This document shows positions 1-7,153 of a DNA stretch of 13,149 bases, in pieces. The notes under the pieces were generated by a model, which had not been told where the DNA came from, searched no databases, and saw only the letters and a program-made list of their open reading frames with translations. The translations under genes were made by a program, and so were the position numbers. The stretch comes from Acidobacteriaceae bacterium. Lineage in GTDB: Bacteria > Acidobacteriota > Terriglobia > Terriglobales > Acidobacteriaceae. How positions within the stretch are numbered: the first letter of the stretch is position 1; each line of letters starts with the position of its first letter. The stretch is from assembly GCA_025462805.1 (NCBI GenBank), contig JAOAPJ010000030.1, positions 1 to 13,149 on the forward strand. The letters are read 5' to 3'.

Positions 1-1
1 C

Positions 2-778
2 GGCCTGATGCTCGGTCTCGATCGCGGCGCCATCGAGGCGCACTATCCCACCAGCAAGTACTCCGACGTGCTGCTGACCCCGGACCTCCGCATCCTGATC
101 TCCGGCCCCGGAGACGCCGATATCGCCATCCGGGTCAGCCGCCAGGGTGACACCTGCATCGACAACCGCGGCCCCAACGCTCCTTACATCACCGTCAGCA
201 GCCAGCTCGAGGGCGGCATCTACCGCGTGCAGCCCGGTCAGCACGTGAGCTTCCAGCACGGCAGCCTGCGCGAGGTAGTCGACACTGAGCGCGAGCCCTG
301 CGGCTGCCCCGCGCCGCTCTCCGTTGCCGACGCGGGCACGCCCTCTGTCACGAACCCGGCTGCTCCAGGGCACCCAGTCGGCGGACCCTCCTCCACCCCG
401 GCGGACACCGCCTTTCCGCTCGCCGTGAGTGAGGGCCTCACCCCAGTGCCCCTGTCGCCCACCACGCCAGTCGCTGCGCCAGGGGAGGTGCACGCCCAGG
501 TCACCATTCCGCTCCACTACAACGGGGAGCTCCCCACCGTACCCGCGACCAGCACGGAAACCAGCGTGAACGGTCCCGCCACCATCACTCCACCACGCCG
601 CCAGACCACCGCCGCGGCATCGCAAGTAGCTGAAAATAAATCGTTAACAGCAATCCAACCAGCGACACCGACCACCAATGCCACCGTGGCCGTCGCGCCG
701 CCCGCAAAGCCTTCAGCACACAGGCTTTTCCGCCGCGTAGGCCGGTTTTTCTCTCGCCTGTTCGGAGCCGAATCCTAG
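2..778 (+). CDS. Hypothetical protein with proline/threonine-rich linker and basic C-terminal helix (5' partial)
   Basis: The frame is open to the left edge, so the true start is probably outside the window; the first ATG inside is at position 8, and residues are numbered from it. Residues 1-95 look like a folded beta-rich part with one Cys (C50). A CGCP motif follows at 98-101. Residues 102-235 are rich in Pro, Thr and Ala and look like a disordered linker. The last 20 residues (AHRLFRR..FFSRLF) form a short basic, aromatic amphipathic stretch that could sit on a membrane. I recall similar proteins, with the same Cys-Gly-Cys-Pro step and an FPLA.SEGL motif (136-144 here), from Acidobacteriota, but I know no function. 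No signal peptide can be judged because the N-terminus is missing. The stop is a TAG that lies inside a CTAG shared with the convergent gene. Confidence 0.75.
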   Translation, partial: GLMLGLDRGAIEAHYPTSKYSDVLLTPDLRILISGPGDADIAIRVSRQGDTCIDNRGPNAPYITVSSQLEGGIYRVQPGQHVSFQHGSLREVVDTEREPCGCPAPLSVADAGTPSVTNPAAPGHPVGGPSSTPADTAFPLAVSEGLTPVPLSPTTPVAAPGEVHAQVTIPLHYNGELPTVPATSTETSVNGPATITPPRRQTTAAASQVAENKSLTAIQPATPTTNATVAVAPPAKPSAHRLFRRVGRFFSRLFGAES

Positions 779-2547
779 CCCGTGACCATGGTGAGAAACG
801 TGTTCTCGCCTACCTTCACCTTCTCTGTGCAGCCGATCATCACGATCTCTGCCGACGTGCTGGCTTCGTTCAAGGTGATGGTGCTCTCATCCACGTTGCG
901 CAGAACGATAGCGGCCGGCGCCGCACCTTCCGCACGCAACAAGTCACAGCCGTGAAAACGGTTCGACTCCACGTCCAGCCATGTGGACCCGGCACAGTAG
1001 ATCGCCGGGCCAGCAAGCTGGCGGAAGATGTTGCGCTCGATCGTGATGCCGTCGTTGACCCGGTAGGCGGGCGGGGAGGCCGCCTCCAACGGCTCTGGCT
1101 CGGTATCGATCGTCACCGTACCGCGCAGCCTTGGCTTCATGGTGTTGCACTGCTCAAAAGTGCAGTCAGTGATATGGATGTTCTCGACCACAGGGCCGCG
1201 GCGATGTGCTGCATCCGGAGCCAGCAGGATGGCGGGACCTGCGTAGCTGCTGAAGCTGCAACTGTTGATCCGCACGCGAGACTGCGCCACCAGCCCCTCC
1301 TGCAGGCCGCCCAGGAATTGGCACTCGTCCATCTTGAGCTGCGGCTGGTTGGTCGCGCTCAGGCATAACATCGTGCCCTTGACGACCGACGGAGAGAGCG
1401 TCTCCTCGAAGCTGAGTTTCATGCCACCAGGTGCAGACACTGCCTTCGCAAGAACGATCTCGCCGAGCAGCCTAAGGCTGCCATCCTCACTGAGTTGGAT
1501 GTACGTGCCCTGGCTGGGCAAGAGCCACTCCGGCGTTGGACGCCCGTCGGGGCTCGCGACCATGGCAATCTGCGGGTCCGGCAACTCCGTCACCGTCCAG
1601 TACGACTGCTGCATCCGCAACGCGGCGCCGCCTGTCCCGTGCAGCACCGCCTGCTGCGCCGTGACAGTCCCGGTGCAATCGATCAACTCCACGCCGCCGC
1701 CACAGGTGGAGATGAGCCGTCCGCCGCCCGGATGGGGGATCACTCGCAGCATGTCAAGGGTGATGTCGCGGCAACCCTCGAGAAGCACCGCCGCGCCCGG
1801 AGCTGCGTGGAAGATCACGGTCTCAAGCAGCACTTGATCGCAGCCTTGGAGATGCAGTGCGGGCTGCGACGCGCCGGGGTGCAGCAACACCACCGAGGTG
1901 CCCTCGTGGAACGGAGCCTGCTCGCTGAGGCCTACTTCCAGCGTCTGCGCGCCCGTTAACCGACTCGTGGTGACGCTTCGCTGCGCCCCCGACGCCGTCC
2001 CGGATGCGGCACCGCGCCTACTTTCAAACGCGACGATGGTTTGGACCGGCTCGGACCCGTCTATCGGGTAGGTCGGGTCAATGGCCACCGTCATGCTGCC
2101 ATCGCTGATGCTCCGCACGACGCCCTGCGAGAAGGTGGGGCGCGTCCAGTCCAAGATGATGTCGTGGACCTCCAGGTCTTTGCAGCCGTGGATGAGCAGT
2201 GGCCGCGTCGCGCCGGAGAAGGACAGCTCGGCGCCGTTTCCGAAGATCTCCAGTCCCTCGTAGTTGTGGAACTCCATCAGCACCGCGTCCGAAGCGGCGA
2301 AGATGTACTTGCCTGCCGGAAAGACGAGCCGGGCGTTGCGCCTGGCAAGTGAGCCGATGGCACGTTGAACGGCGGCGGTGGAATCCTTTACCCCGGTCGG
2401 ATCGGCGCCGAAATCGACCACGGAAGCACGTCGCGCGGATCCTGCTGTTGCCGGAATGCCAGCCCAGCTGCGGCCGCGCGTCAGCAGCGCAGCGCCTCCC
2501 GCTACCGCTGATCGCACTACATGGCCCAGGAACTCGCGTCGCTTCAT
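775..2547 (-). CDS. Tat-exported right-handed beta-helix (pectate-lyase-like) protein
   Basis: I chose the ATG at 2547 (590 aa) over longer in-frame starts because it begins directly with a Tat-type signal, MKRREFLGHVV, then a hydrophobic Ala/Gly/Leu run ending near RSWAG (residues 26-30). A GGAG lies 11 nt upstream. After the signal, DFGADPTG (45-52) and the following DSTAAVQRAI match the opening motif of the pectate lyase 3 / GH28-like beta-helix superfamily. The rest shows repeating short beta-strand units with Asn, Cys and Ile/Val ladders (for example DITLDMLRVIPH, VRINSCSF, ITIERNIF), as expected for a parallel beta-helix. The segment ILDWTRPTFSQG (about 132-143) resembles a motif I associate with GH110-like galactosidases, but this is weak. 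Likely role: an exported polysaccharide-active enzyme or binding protein. The substrate cannot be read from sequence. It is divergent from efp and convergent with the preceding gene. Confidence 0.85.
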   Translation of the reverse strand: MKRREFLGHVVRSAVAGGAALLTRGRSWAGIPATAGSARRASVVDFGADPTGVKDSTAAVQRAIGSLARRNARLVFPAGKYIFAASDAVLMEFHNYEGLEIFGNGAELSFSGATRPLLIHGCKDLEVHDIILDWTRPTFSQGVVRSISDGSMTVAIDPTYPIDGSEPVQTIVAFESRRGAASGTASGAQRSVTTSRLTGAQTLEVGLSEQAPFHEGTSVVLLHPGASQPALHLQGCDQVLLETVIFHAAPGAAVLLEGCRDITLDMLRVIPHPGGGRLISTCGGGVELIDCTGTVTAQQAVLHGTGGAALRMQQSYWTVTELPDPQIAMVASPDGRPTPEWLLPSQGTYIQLSEDGSLRLLGEIVLAKAVSAPGGMKLSFEETLSPSVVKGTMLCLSATNQPQLKMDECQFLGGLQEGLVAQSRVRINSCSFSSYAGPAILLAPDAAHRRGPVVENIHITDCTFEQCNTMKPRLRGTVTIDTEPEPLEAASPPAYRVNDGITIERNIFRQLAGPAIYCAGSTWLDVESNRFHGCDLLRAEGAAPAAIVLRNVDESTITLNEASTSAEIVMIGCTEKVKVGENTFLTMVTG

Positions 2548-2702
2548 CGTCAAAGCTGCTCCAGCAAATTGAGAGTGCGTGAGATCAAGACGGTTCCGCG
2601 CGACTGTCGCAGGAGCGGTCTTGGTCCACGATGTGAATTCCCGGCGGTGCTGTCGGCCAACAGACGCTGGGTGGCGCCAACATAGCAGTCCTTTGGCTGC
2701 GC

Positions 2703-2708
2703 TACAAT
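2703..2708 (+). promoter_or_regulatory. Possible -10 element for efp within the 244-bp divergent intergenic region
   Basis: TACAAT is the best -10-like hexamer in the gap 2548-2791 between the beta-helix gene and efp. No convincing -35 hexamer lies 16-18 nt upstream, so the assignment is tentative. I see no terminator, repeat or small gene in this gap. The efp ribosome site AAGGAG is at 2775-2780, 11 nt before the ATG. Confidence 0.3.
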
Positions 2709-2791
2709 TCAACTTTAGGTGCGGGCCATTTCTTTCGGCCGCCCTCCCGCCTGGCGGCATCTCTACCATTGACTAAGGAGCTTTTCTCGAT

Positions 2792-3352
2792 ATGGCGATT
2801 CCCGCCACCCAGATGCGTCCGGGCATGATCATCAAGCACAACAACGAGCTGCATGCTGTCTTCAGCGTGGAGCACCGTACCCCGGGCAACCTGCGCGCCT
2901 TCATTCAGGCTAAGCTGCGCAACCTGCGCACTGGCGCCATGTTCGAGCACCGCTTCCGCTCCCCCGATCCCATCGACCGCGTGATCGTCGACGAAATCGC
3001 CATGGACTTTCTCTACTCCGACGGTGACGACTACTACTTCATGAACACCGAGAATTACGAGCAGACTCATCTGAAGCGCGACACGCTGGGCGATTCGGTC
3101 GAGTACCTGATCCCAAACCTGCAGATCCGCGTTTCCTTCTTCGACGGCGTCGCTGTGGGCATCGAACTGCCGCAGACCGTCGAGATGACGGTCATCCAGA
3201 CCGAGCCGGGCCTGAAGTCAGCGACCGCCTCTTCCGTCACCAAGCCTGCAACGCTTGAGACCGGCCTAGTGGTGCAGGTGCCGCCCTTCATTAACGAAGG
3301 TGAAAAGATTCGCGTGGACACGGCGGAAGGCGCTTACCTCTCGCGCGCATAG
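2792..3352 (+). CDS. efp: Translation elongation factor P
   Basis: EF-P binds the ribosome between the P and E sites and stimulates peptide-bond formation at polyproline stretches. The 186 residues match the usual family length. There is an N-terminal KOW-like domain (about 1-64), a central OB domain and a C-terminal OB domain. The C-terminal signature is present: KPATLETGLVVQVPPFIN, with the conserved basic, Thr, Gly and Pro-Pro residues. The start is supported by AAGGAG 11 nt upstream. Notable: the tip loop of domain I reads PGNLRAF (residues 31-37). Aligned with E. coli PGKGQAF, the modified Lys34 is Asn33 here, and an Arg (R35) sits two residues later, so neither the Lys-type nor the usual Arg-type modification site is in place. 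It is divergent from the beta-helix gene and followed after 93 nt by acylphosphatase. Confidence 0.97.
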   Translation: MAIPATQMRPGMIIKHNNELHAVFSVEHRTPGNLRAFIQAKLRNLRTGAMFEHRFRSPDPIDRVIVDEIAMDFLYSDGDDYYFMNTENYEQTHLKRDTLGDSVEYLIPNLQIRVSFFDGVAVGIELPQTVEMTVIQTEPGLKSATASSVTKPATLETGLVVQVPPFINEGEKIRVDTAEGAYLSRA

Positions 3353-3445
3353 GCACGAGTCCTTCTCAGCACGGTGTTCTAGGGTCGGTCCGTTGCTGCG
3401 CTTGCGCTCTCTTCCCTGCTCTGCAACACTGACGTGTCACATTCT

Positions 3446-3727
3446 ATGGTTCGCTATTACCTGGTGAAGGGCCGCGTGCAGGGCGTCGGATTTCGCTGGT
3501 TTGTGCACCGCGAGGCGGCGGCCATTGGCCTCCATGGATGGGTGCGCAACACGGAAAGCGGTCATGTGGAAGTGGTCGCCTCCGGGAATGCGGACCAACT
3601 CGCACAGCTCGAAGCAGTACTGCATAAAGGGTCACGCGGCAGCCGCGTGGATGCGGTCGACCAACGTGATCTCGATGCCGCCGAGGGCGAAGCCCTGGGA
3701 CCATTTCAAATCGAAGGAGCCTGGTAG
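3446..3727 (+). CDS. acyP: Acylphosphatase
   Basis: This small cytosolic enzyme hydrolyses acyl phosphates such as carbamoyl phosphate or 1,3-bisphosphoglycerate. Starting at the ATG (93 aa) it opens MVRYYLVKGRVQGVGFRWFV. The family signature GRVQGVGFR holds the phosphate-binding Arg (R17), and GWVRN holds the catalytic Asn (N35). Both essential residues are present, and length and fold order fit the family. A GTG four codons upstream (3434) is an alternative start; neither has a clear Shine-Dalgarno, so the start is uncertain. The gene is 6 nt from apt, suggesting co-transcription. Confidence 0.93.
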   Translation: MVRYYLVKGRVQGVGFRWFVHREAAAIGLHGWVRNTESGHVEVVASGNADQLAQLEAVLHKGSRGSRVDAVDQRDLDAAEGEALGPFQIEGAW

Positions 3728-3733
3728 CCAAGG

Positions 3734-4291
3734 ATGACGGTCGAAGCGATGAATATGGAACCCATCAACTGCGAGCCACTCAAGCGACTGGTCCGCACCG
3801 TGCCGGACTTTCCCAAGCCGGGCATCCTGTTCTACGACATCACGACGCTGCTGAAGGACCGGCTCGGCTTCGCGATGCTGATCGACGCGCTGGCGGCACA
3901 CTACATCGAGCGCGACGTCGACCTCGTGCTTGGCATCGAGGCACGCGGCTTCATCTTCGGTCCCGCGCTCGCCTATCGGCTGAACGCAGGCTTCGTGCCG
4001 GTACGCAAGCCGCGCAAACTCCCCGCTCCCACCGCCAAGGTGACCTACGATCTTGAGTACGGCAGCGATTCGCTCGAGATCCACATGGATGCGATCGAGC
4101 CCGGACAGAACGTAGTGATCGTCGACGACCTGCTTGCCACGGGCGGCACGATGGAGGCCACGGTAAAGCTGGTCCGCCAGCTCGGCGGACGCATTGCAGG
4201 CCTCGGCTTCGCTGTCGAACTCGACTTCCTGAAGGGTCGCGAACGGTTCGAGGAGTTCGACGTCTTCAGTCTCCTCCACTACGACGAGTAA
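3734..4291 (+). CDS. apt: Adenine phosphoribosyltransferase
   Basis: It makes AMP from adenine and PRPP in purine salvage. The type I phosphoribosyltransferase signature [13 protein letters not shown] is at residues 127-139, with the two Asp that contact ribose and Mg-[23 protein letters not shown] (from residue 19) and [10 protein letters not shown] (68-77) are typical of bacterial APT, as is the flexible-loop segment VRKPRKLP (90-97). At 185 aa it is slightly longer than most because of an N-terminal extension. The ATG at 3734 overlaps an AAGG that is too close to serve it. The in-frame ATGs at 3749 or 3755 are plausible alternative starts, 3749 being 14 nt after AAGGA. Likely translated from the same message as acyP. 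Confidence 0.96.
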   Translation: MTVEAMNMEPINCEPLKRLVRTVPDFPKPGILFYDITTLLKDRLGFAMLIDALAAHYIERDVDLVLGIEARGFIFGPALAYRLNAGFVPVRKPRKLPAPTAKVTYDLEYGSDSLEIHMDAIEPGQNVVIVDDLLATGGTMEATVKLVRQLGGRIAGLGFAVELDFLKGRERFEEFDVFSLLHYDE

Positions 4292-4311
4292 GCTGCTGCT
4301 TCGGCGGCTGT
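4292..4311 (+). other. UUCG-tetraloop hairpin immediately after apt
   Basis: Directly after the apt stop codon, GCTGC-TTCG-GCGGC (4295-4308) forms a 5-bp stem, including one G-U pair, closed by the very stable C(UUCG)G tetraloop. Beyond a T-T mismatch it extends by one C-G and one G-U pair. No T-tract follows, so it is not a textbook intrinsic terminator; it could stabilise the 3' end or act as a weak terminator. The arm GCTGCTG (4292-4298) can instead pair with CAGCAGC at 4358-4364. Nothing else is evident in the 144-bp gap apart from the ribosome-site hairpin before the permease gene. Confidence 0.4.
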
Positions 4312-4408
4312 CCGCTGGCGAACACCTCATCCAGAACGTGAACACCCAAGACCTGTTCAGCAGCGGCTAAGCGCCTGATTCCACGCGCGAAGCCATGGCC
4401 TGCGAGTT

Positions 4409-4431
4409 GCACCTCACAGAGCACGAGGTGC
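4409..4431 (+). promoter_or_regulatory. Inverted repeat covering the ribosome binding site of the permease gene
   Basis: GCACCTC (4409-4415) and GAGGTGC (4425-4431) are a perfect 7-bp inverted repeat with a 9-nt loop. The right arm contains the only Shine-Dalgarno candidate (GAGGTG, 5 nt before the ATG at 4436). Folded in mRNA it would hide the ribosome site. Alternatively it could be an operator for a dimeric DNA-binding protein. Confidence 0.5.
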
Positions 4432-4435
4432 TGCC

Positions 4436-6856
4436 ATGCTCGTCTCTGCTCCCCTTCGCCGTCTGCTGCACGCTCCCGGCTTCTCACTTGCCGTCATCCT
4501 CACGCTGGCCCTCAGCGTCGGTGCCAATACGGCAGTCTTCAGCCTGGTGAACGCACTGCTTCTGCGCCCGCTGCCCTACCCGCAGCCAGAGCGCCTGGCG
4601 GGCATCGAGATGACCTCGAGCGTGGCGGACCCAGACCCGTCCACGAGCATCGACGGCGAAACCTGGGAGCTGATCCGCGATCAGGTCCCGCAGGTGACGC
4701 CCGCGCTCTCCAGCTTTGGAGGGGTGCGTTCCGCGGCAAACGTCCGCACCGCTTCGGGTGTTCAGAGCGTCTCGTCGATGCGTGTCTCGGCAGAGTTCTT
4801 TGGCGTACTTGGGGAACTGCCGGCCCTCGGCCGCAGCTTTACCGCGGAAGAAGATCGCGATGGCGGGCCCCACGCGGTGATCATCAGCGACCAACTTTGG
4901 CGCACCGCCCTTCAGAGCAATCCGCAGATCTTAGGCCAGCCGATACTGGTGAAGGGCGAACCGTACACCGTCGTCGGCGTGCTCGGACCCCACTTCACGC
5001 TGCCCCGGGCGGCTGATATCTACACGCCTATTCGCCCGTCACGCACCGGCGAAGGAGGAGGTACGAACTACCACTTCATCGCGCGGCTCAAGCCCGGTGT
5101 GAGCTGGCAGGCTGCCAATGCAGCTCTTGGAGGTCTGCAACCCCGGATGCTTGCGTATCACGGCGCCAGCCCGAGAAAGCCTGGCGAGCAGCGTGCGCTG
5201 GTATTCATTCCACTCGAACAGCACTTCAGCGCGGAGCAACGCGGTCCTGCGCTGGGACTGCTGGTGGCCACCGGCCTGATCGTCCTGATCGCATGCGCGA
5301 ATCTCGCCAGCCTCACGCTGGTGAGGCTGCGGCGTCGCTCCGCCGAGATTGCCACGCGTCTGGCCCTGGGCGCTGGCCGCGCGCAATTGTTACGCGAGCT
5401 ATGGGCAGAGAGCGCCATCCTCGCGACAGCAGGCGGCTTCGCCGGGCTGTTGTCGGCTATCGGTTTGCTGCGCGCGTTGGTTTCGCTTCTGCCGGCGGAG
5501 CTTGTCCCCTTCGGCGGGGTCGCGCTCGATCAGCGCGTGCTCTTGTTCACCCTTGCGATATCGCTGGGCACGAGTCTCCTCTTCGGGACCTTGCCCGGCC
5601 TCGCCATCTTCCGCATGGATCCCGCGTCCGTACTGGGCCAGCGAACCATTGCAGGTCATCGAAACAGCCGCGCACGACAGCTGCTGATTGCAGGCGAGGT
5701 AGCTCTCACCGTTCTGCTGCTGGCTGGCTCGGGACTGCTGATCCGCACGCTGGTACATCTGGAGACATTGCCACCCGGCTTTGATCCACATGGAGTACTG
5801 ACCGCAAAGGCGTCGCTCGACCAGATCGAGTATCGCGATCCTGCTCGCTTTCAAACGCTGATGCGCGAAAGCGTCGCCGCGATGGAGCGCATTCCCGCAG
5901 TCAAAGAAGCAGCCGTCGGGCTGAGCCTGCCCTACGAGCGAGCCCTGAACAATGGGAGCAAGGTTACGGACGGCAAAGAGGCCGGTCAGGAGTTTGTGAC
6001 CGCCGAGGTATACATCACCCCTGGATACTTCAGCGCGCTAGGGATGCGCCTCCGCCAGGGACGACCTTTCAGCGATAGCGACACATCGATAACCGAGCCA
6101 GTGGCGATTGTGAATGAGACGTTTGCCCGGCAAGTTCTGCACGATCCCAATCCGATAGGGCGCCACCTGGGCGACAAGGACAGCATGCGCATCATTGGAG
6201 TCTGCGATGACGTGCAGGCGGCGCCGGGACTCGACGATACTGGTCCCCTCAATTTCGAGCGCACACTGTACGTCCCCGCAGCGCAGTTCAAGGGGCTCGC
6301 GCTCATCCATGCGTGGTTCCAGCCGAGCTGGATCATCCGTTCGGATCACCTCGACGCGCAAACGCCGGCAGCGATGCAGCGGGCACTCAACTCCGTCGAT
6401 CCCAACCTCCCATTCGCCAGCTTCCACACCATGGACGAGCTGCTCGCGACGGCACTCTCTCAGCAGCGCATTGAGGTGGCACTGCTCGGCTCGCTCGCCG
6501 GCCTGGCGCTCCTCCTGGCGATGCTTGGCATCTTCGCCCTGGTATCGAGTGTCATCACCGAGCGGCAGCGTGAGTTCGGCATTCGGCTGGCACTCGGCTC
6601 GCCGCTGTCTGACTCCATGCTCGTCGCGGGGCGCGCCGGCTTGTTGCCAGCCGTGCTGGGCCTGCTGGCGGGCCTGGCGCTCTCATCTCTCGCGCTGCGG
6701 GTGATGCAGAGCGTGCTGTTTGGCGTCGCGGCGAATGATCCACTCACCCTCGCGGGGACAACACTTCTGCTGATGATCATCGCGACACTAGCCTCCCTGC
6801 TGCCCACGCTGCGCATCGCGCGTATTCACCCCGCAGAGGTTCTGCGAACGGAGTGA
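4436..6856 (+). CDS. ADOP-family (MacB/FtsX-type) orphan ABC permease
   Basis: This 806-residue inner-membrane protein has two MacB/FtsX-type halves. Each has an N-terminal membrane segment (about 16-43 and 416-442), a large periplasmic domain, and a block of three C-terminal membrane segments (about 270-292, 321-353, 368-392; and 680-706, 735-755, 770-800). The opening [20 protein letters not shown] and [11 protein letters not shown], and the ending [11 protein letters not shown], are typical of the family named acidobacterial duplicated orphan permease. As the name implies, no ATPase gene is adjacent, on either side. FtsX-type [15 protein letters not shown] (cytoplasmic loop after 706) and [16 protein letters not shown] are the usual coupling-loop sequences. 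The substrate is unknown; the family resembles mechanotransmission exporters such as MacB. The start is supported by GAGGTG 5 nt upstream, which lies in an inverted repeat. Confidence 0.93.
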   Translation: MLVSAPLRRLLHAPGFSLAVILTLALSVGANTAVFSLVNALLLRPLPYPQPERLAGIEMTSSVADPDPSTSIDGETWELIRDQVPQVTPALSSFGGVRSAANVRTASGVQSVSSMRVSAEFFGVLGELPALGRSFTAEEDRDGGPHAVIISDQLWRTALQSNPQILGQPILVKGEPYTVVGVLGPHFTLPRAADIYTPIRPSRTGEGGGTNYHFIARLKPGVSWQAANAALGGLQPRMLAYHGASPRKPGEQRALVFIPLEQHFSAEQRGPALGLLVATGLIVLIACANLASLTLVRLRRRSAEIATRLALGAGRAQLLRELWAESAILATAGGFAGLLSAIGLLRALVSLLPAELVPFGGVALDQRVLLFTLAISLGTSLLFGTLPGLAIFRMDPASVLGQRTIAGHRNSRARQLLIAGEVALTVLLLAGSGLLIRTLVHLETLPPGFDPHGVLTAKASLDQIEYRDPARFQTLMRESVAAMERIPAVKEAAVGLSLPYERALNNGSKVTDGKEAGQEFVTAEVYITPGYFSALGMRLRQGRPFSDSDTSITEPVAIVNETFARQVLHDPNPIGRHLGDKDSMRIIGVCDDVQAAPGLDDTGPLNFERTLYVPAAQFKGLALIHAWFQPSWIIRSDHLDAQTPAAMQRALNSVDPNLPFASFHTMDELLATALSQQRIEVALLGSLAGLALLLAMLGIFALVSSVITERQREFGIRLALGSPLSDSMLVAGRAGLLPAVLGLLAGLALSSLALRVMQSVLFGVAANDPLTLAGTTLLLMIIATLASLLPTLRIARIHPAEVLRTE

Positions 6857-6876
6857 TGTAGGACGAGGAGGCGCTC

Positions 6877-7146
6877 TCAGCCGCTGACTTCCGTAAGCAC
6901 GAGCCGGTCGCCCTCGCGCAGATACCCCTTGCGCCGGAACCAGTCGGCCAGGGCAGGCTCGAGCGCATCGAGCGGCACCTGCAGTCCGATCTCCATTCGG
7001 CCGTCCGCTATGGGCAGCGTGTCATCGAAGACTGCGCTGTTGGTGAAGTTGCGCATGGCGAAGTTGTCGATCCACTGCAGAGGACAGGGCGCAAGCGCGG
7101 CTTCGCCCGATCGGGCGTACTCGATCCGCAGCTTGCGCAGGAACAT
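6877..7146 (-). CDS. Conserved-looking small protein of unknown function downstream of pckA
   Basis: I take the ATG at 7146 (89 aa, MFLRKLRIEYARSGEAAL...). A longer frame upstream would run through the end of pckA and looks like a shadow. Only a weak AGG precedes the start; the gene begins 7 nt after the pckA stop, so translational coupling is likely. The protein is soluble, with no signal peptide or membrane segment. It has mixed hydrophobic strands, a WIDNFAMRNF motif and a C-terminal helix (LEPALADWFRRKGYL). I do not recognise the family. It ends 20 nt from the convergent permease gene. Confidence 0.7.
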   Translation of the reverse strand: MFLRKLRIEYARSGEAALAPCPLQWIDNFAMRNFTNSAVFDDTLPIADGRMEIGLQVPLDALEPALADWFRRKGYLREGDRLVLTEVSG

Positions 7147-7153
7147 GCAGTGC

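Noticed and set aside
2548..2769. Upstream extension of the beta-helix protein by 74 residues
   Set aside because: It would place a long unrelated stretch before a Tat signal that must be N-terminal; the ATG at 2547 has a ribosome site.
2702..3070. Open frame on the reverse strand covering the start of efp
   Set aside because: Shadow of efp; no motif, and it would occupy the efp promoter and ribosome site.
3430..3439. TGAC-GT-GTCA palindrome before acyP as an operator
   Set aside because: Only four base pairs per arm; too short to support on its own.
3632..4345. Long open frame of 237 codons antisense to apt
   Set aside because: It mirrors the whole apt gene, whose catalytic motifs are intact. 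The antisense protein is a low-complexity acidic/Arg mix with no motif, as expected from GC-rich codon bias.
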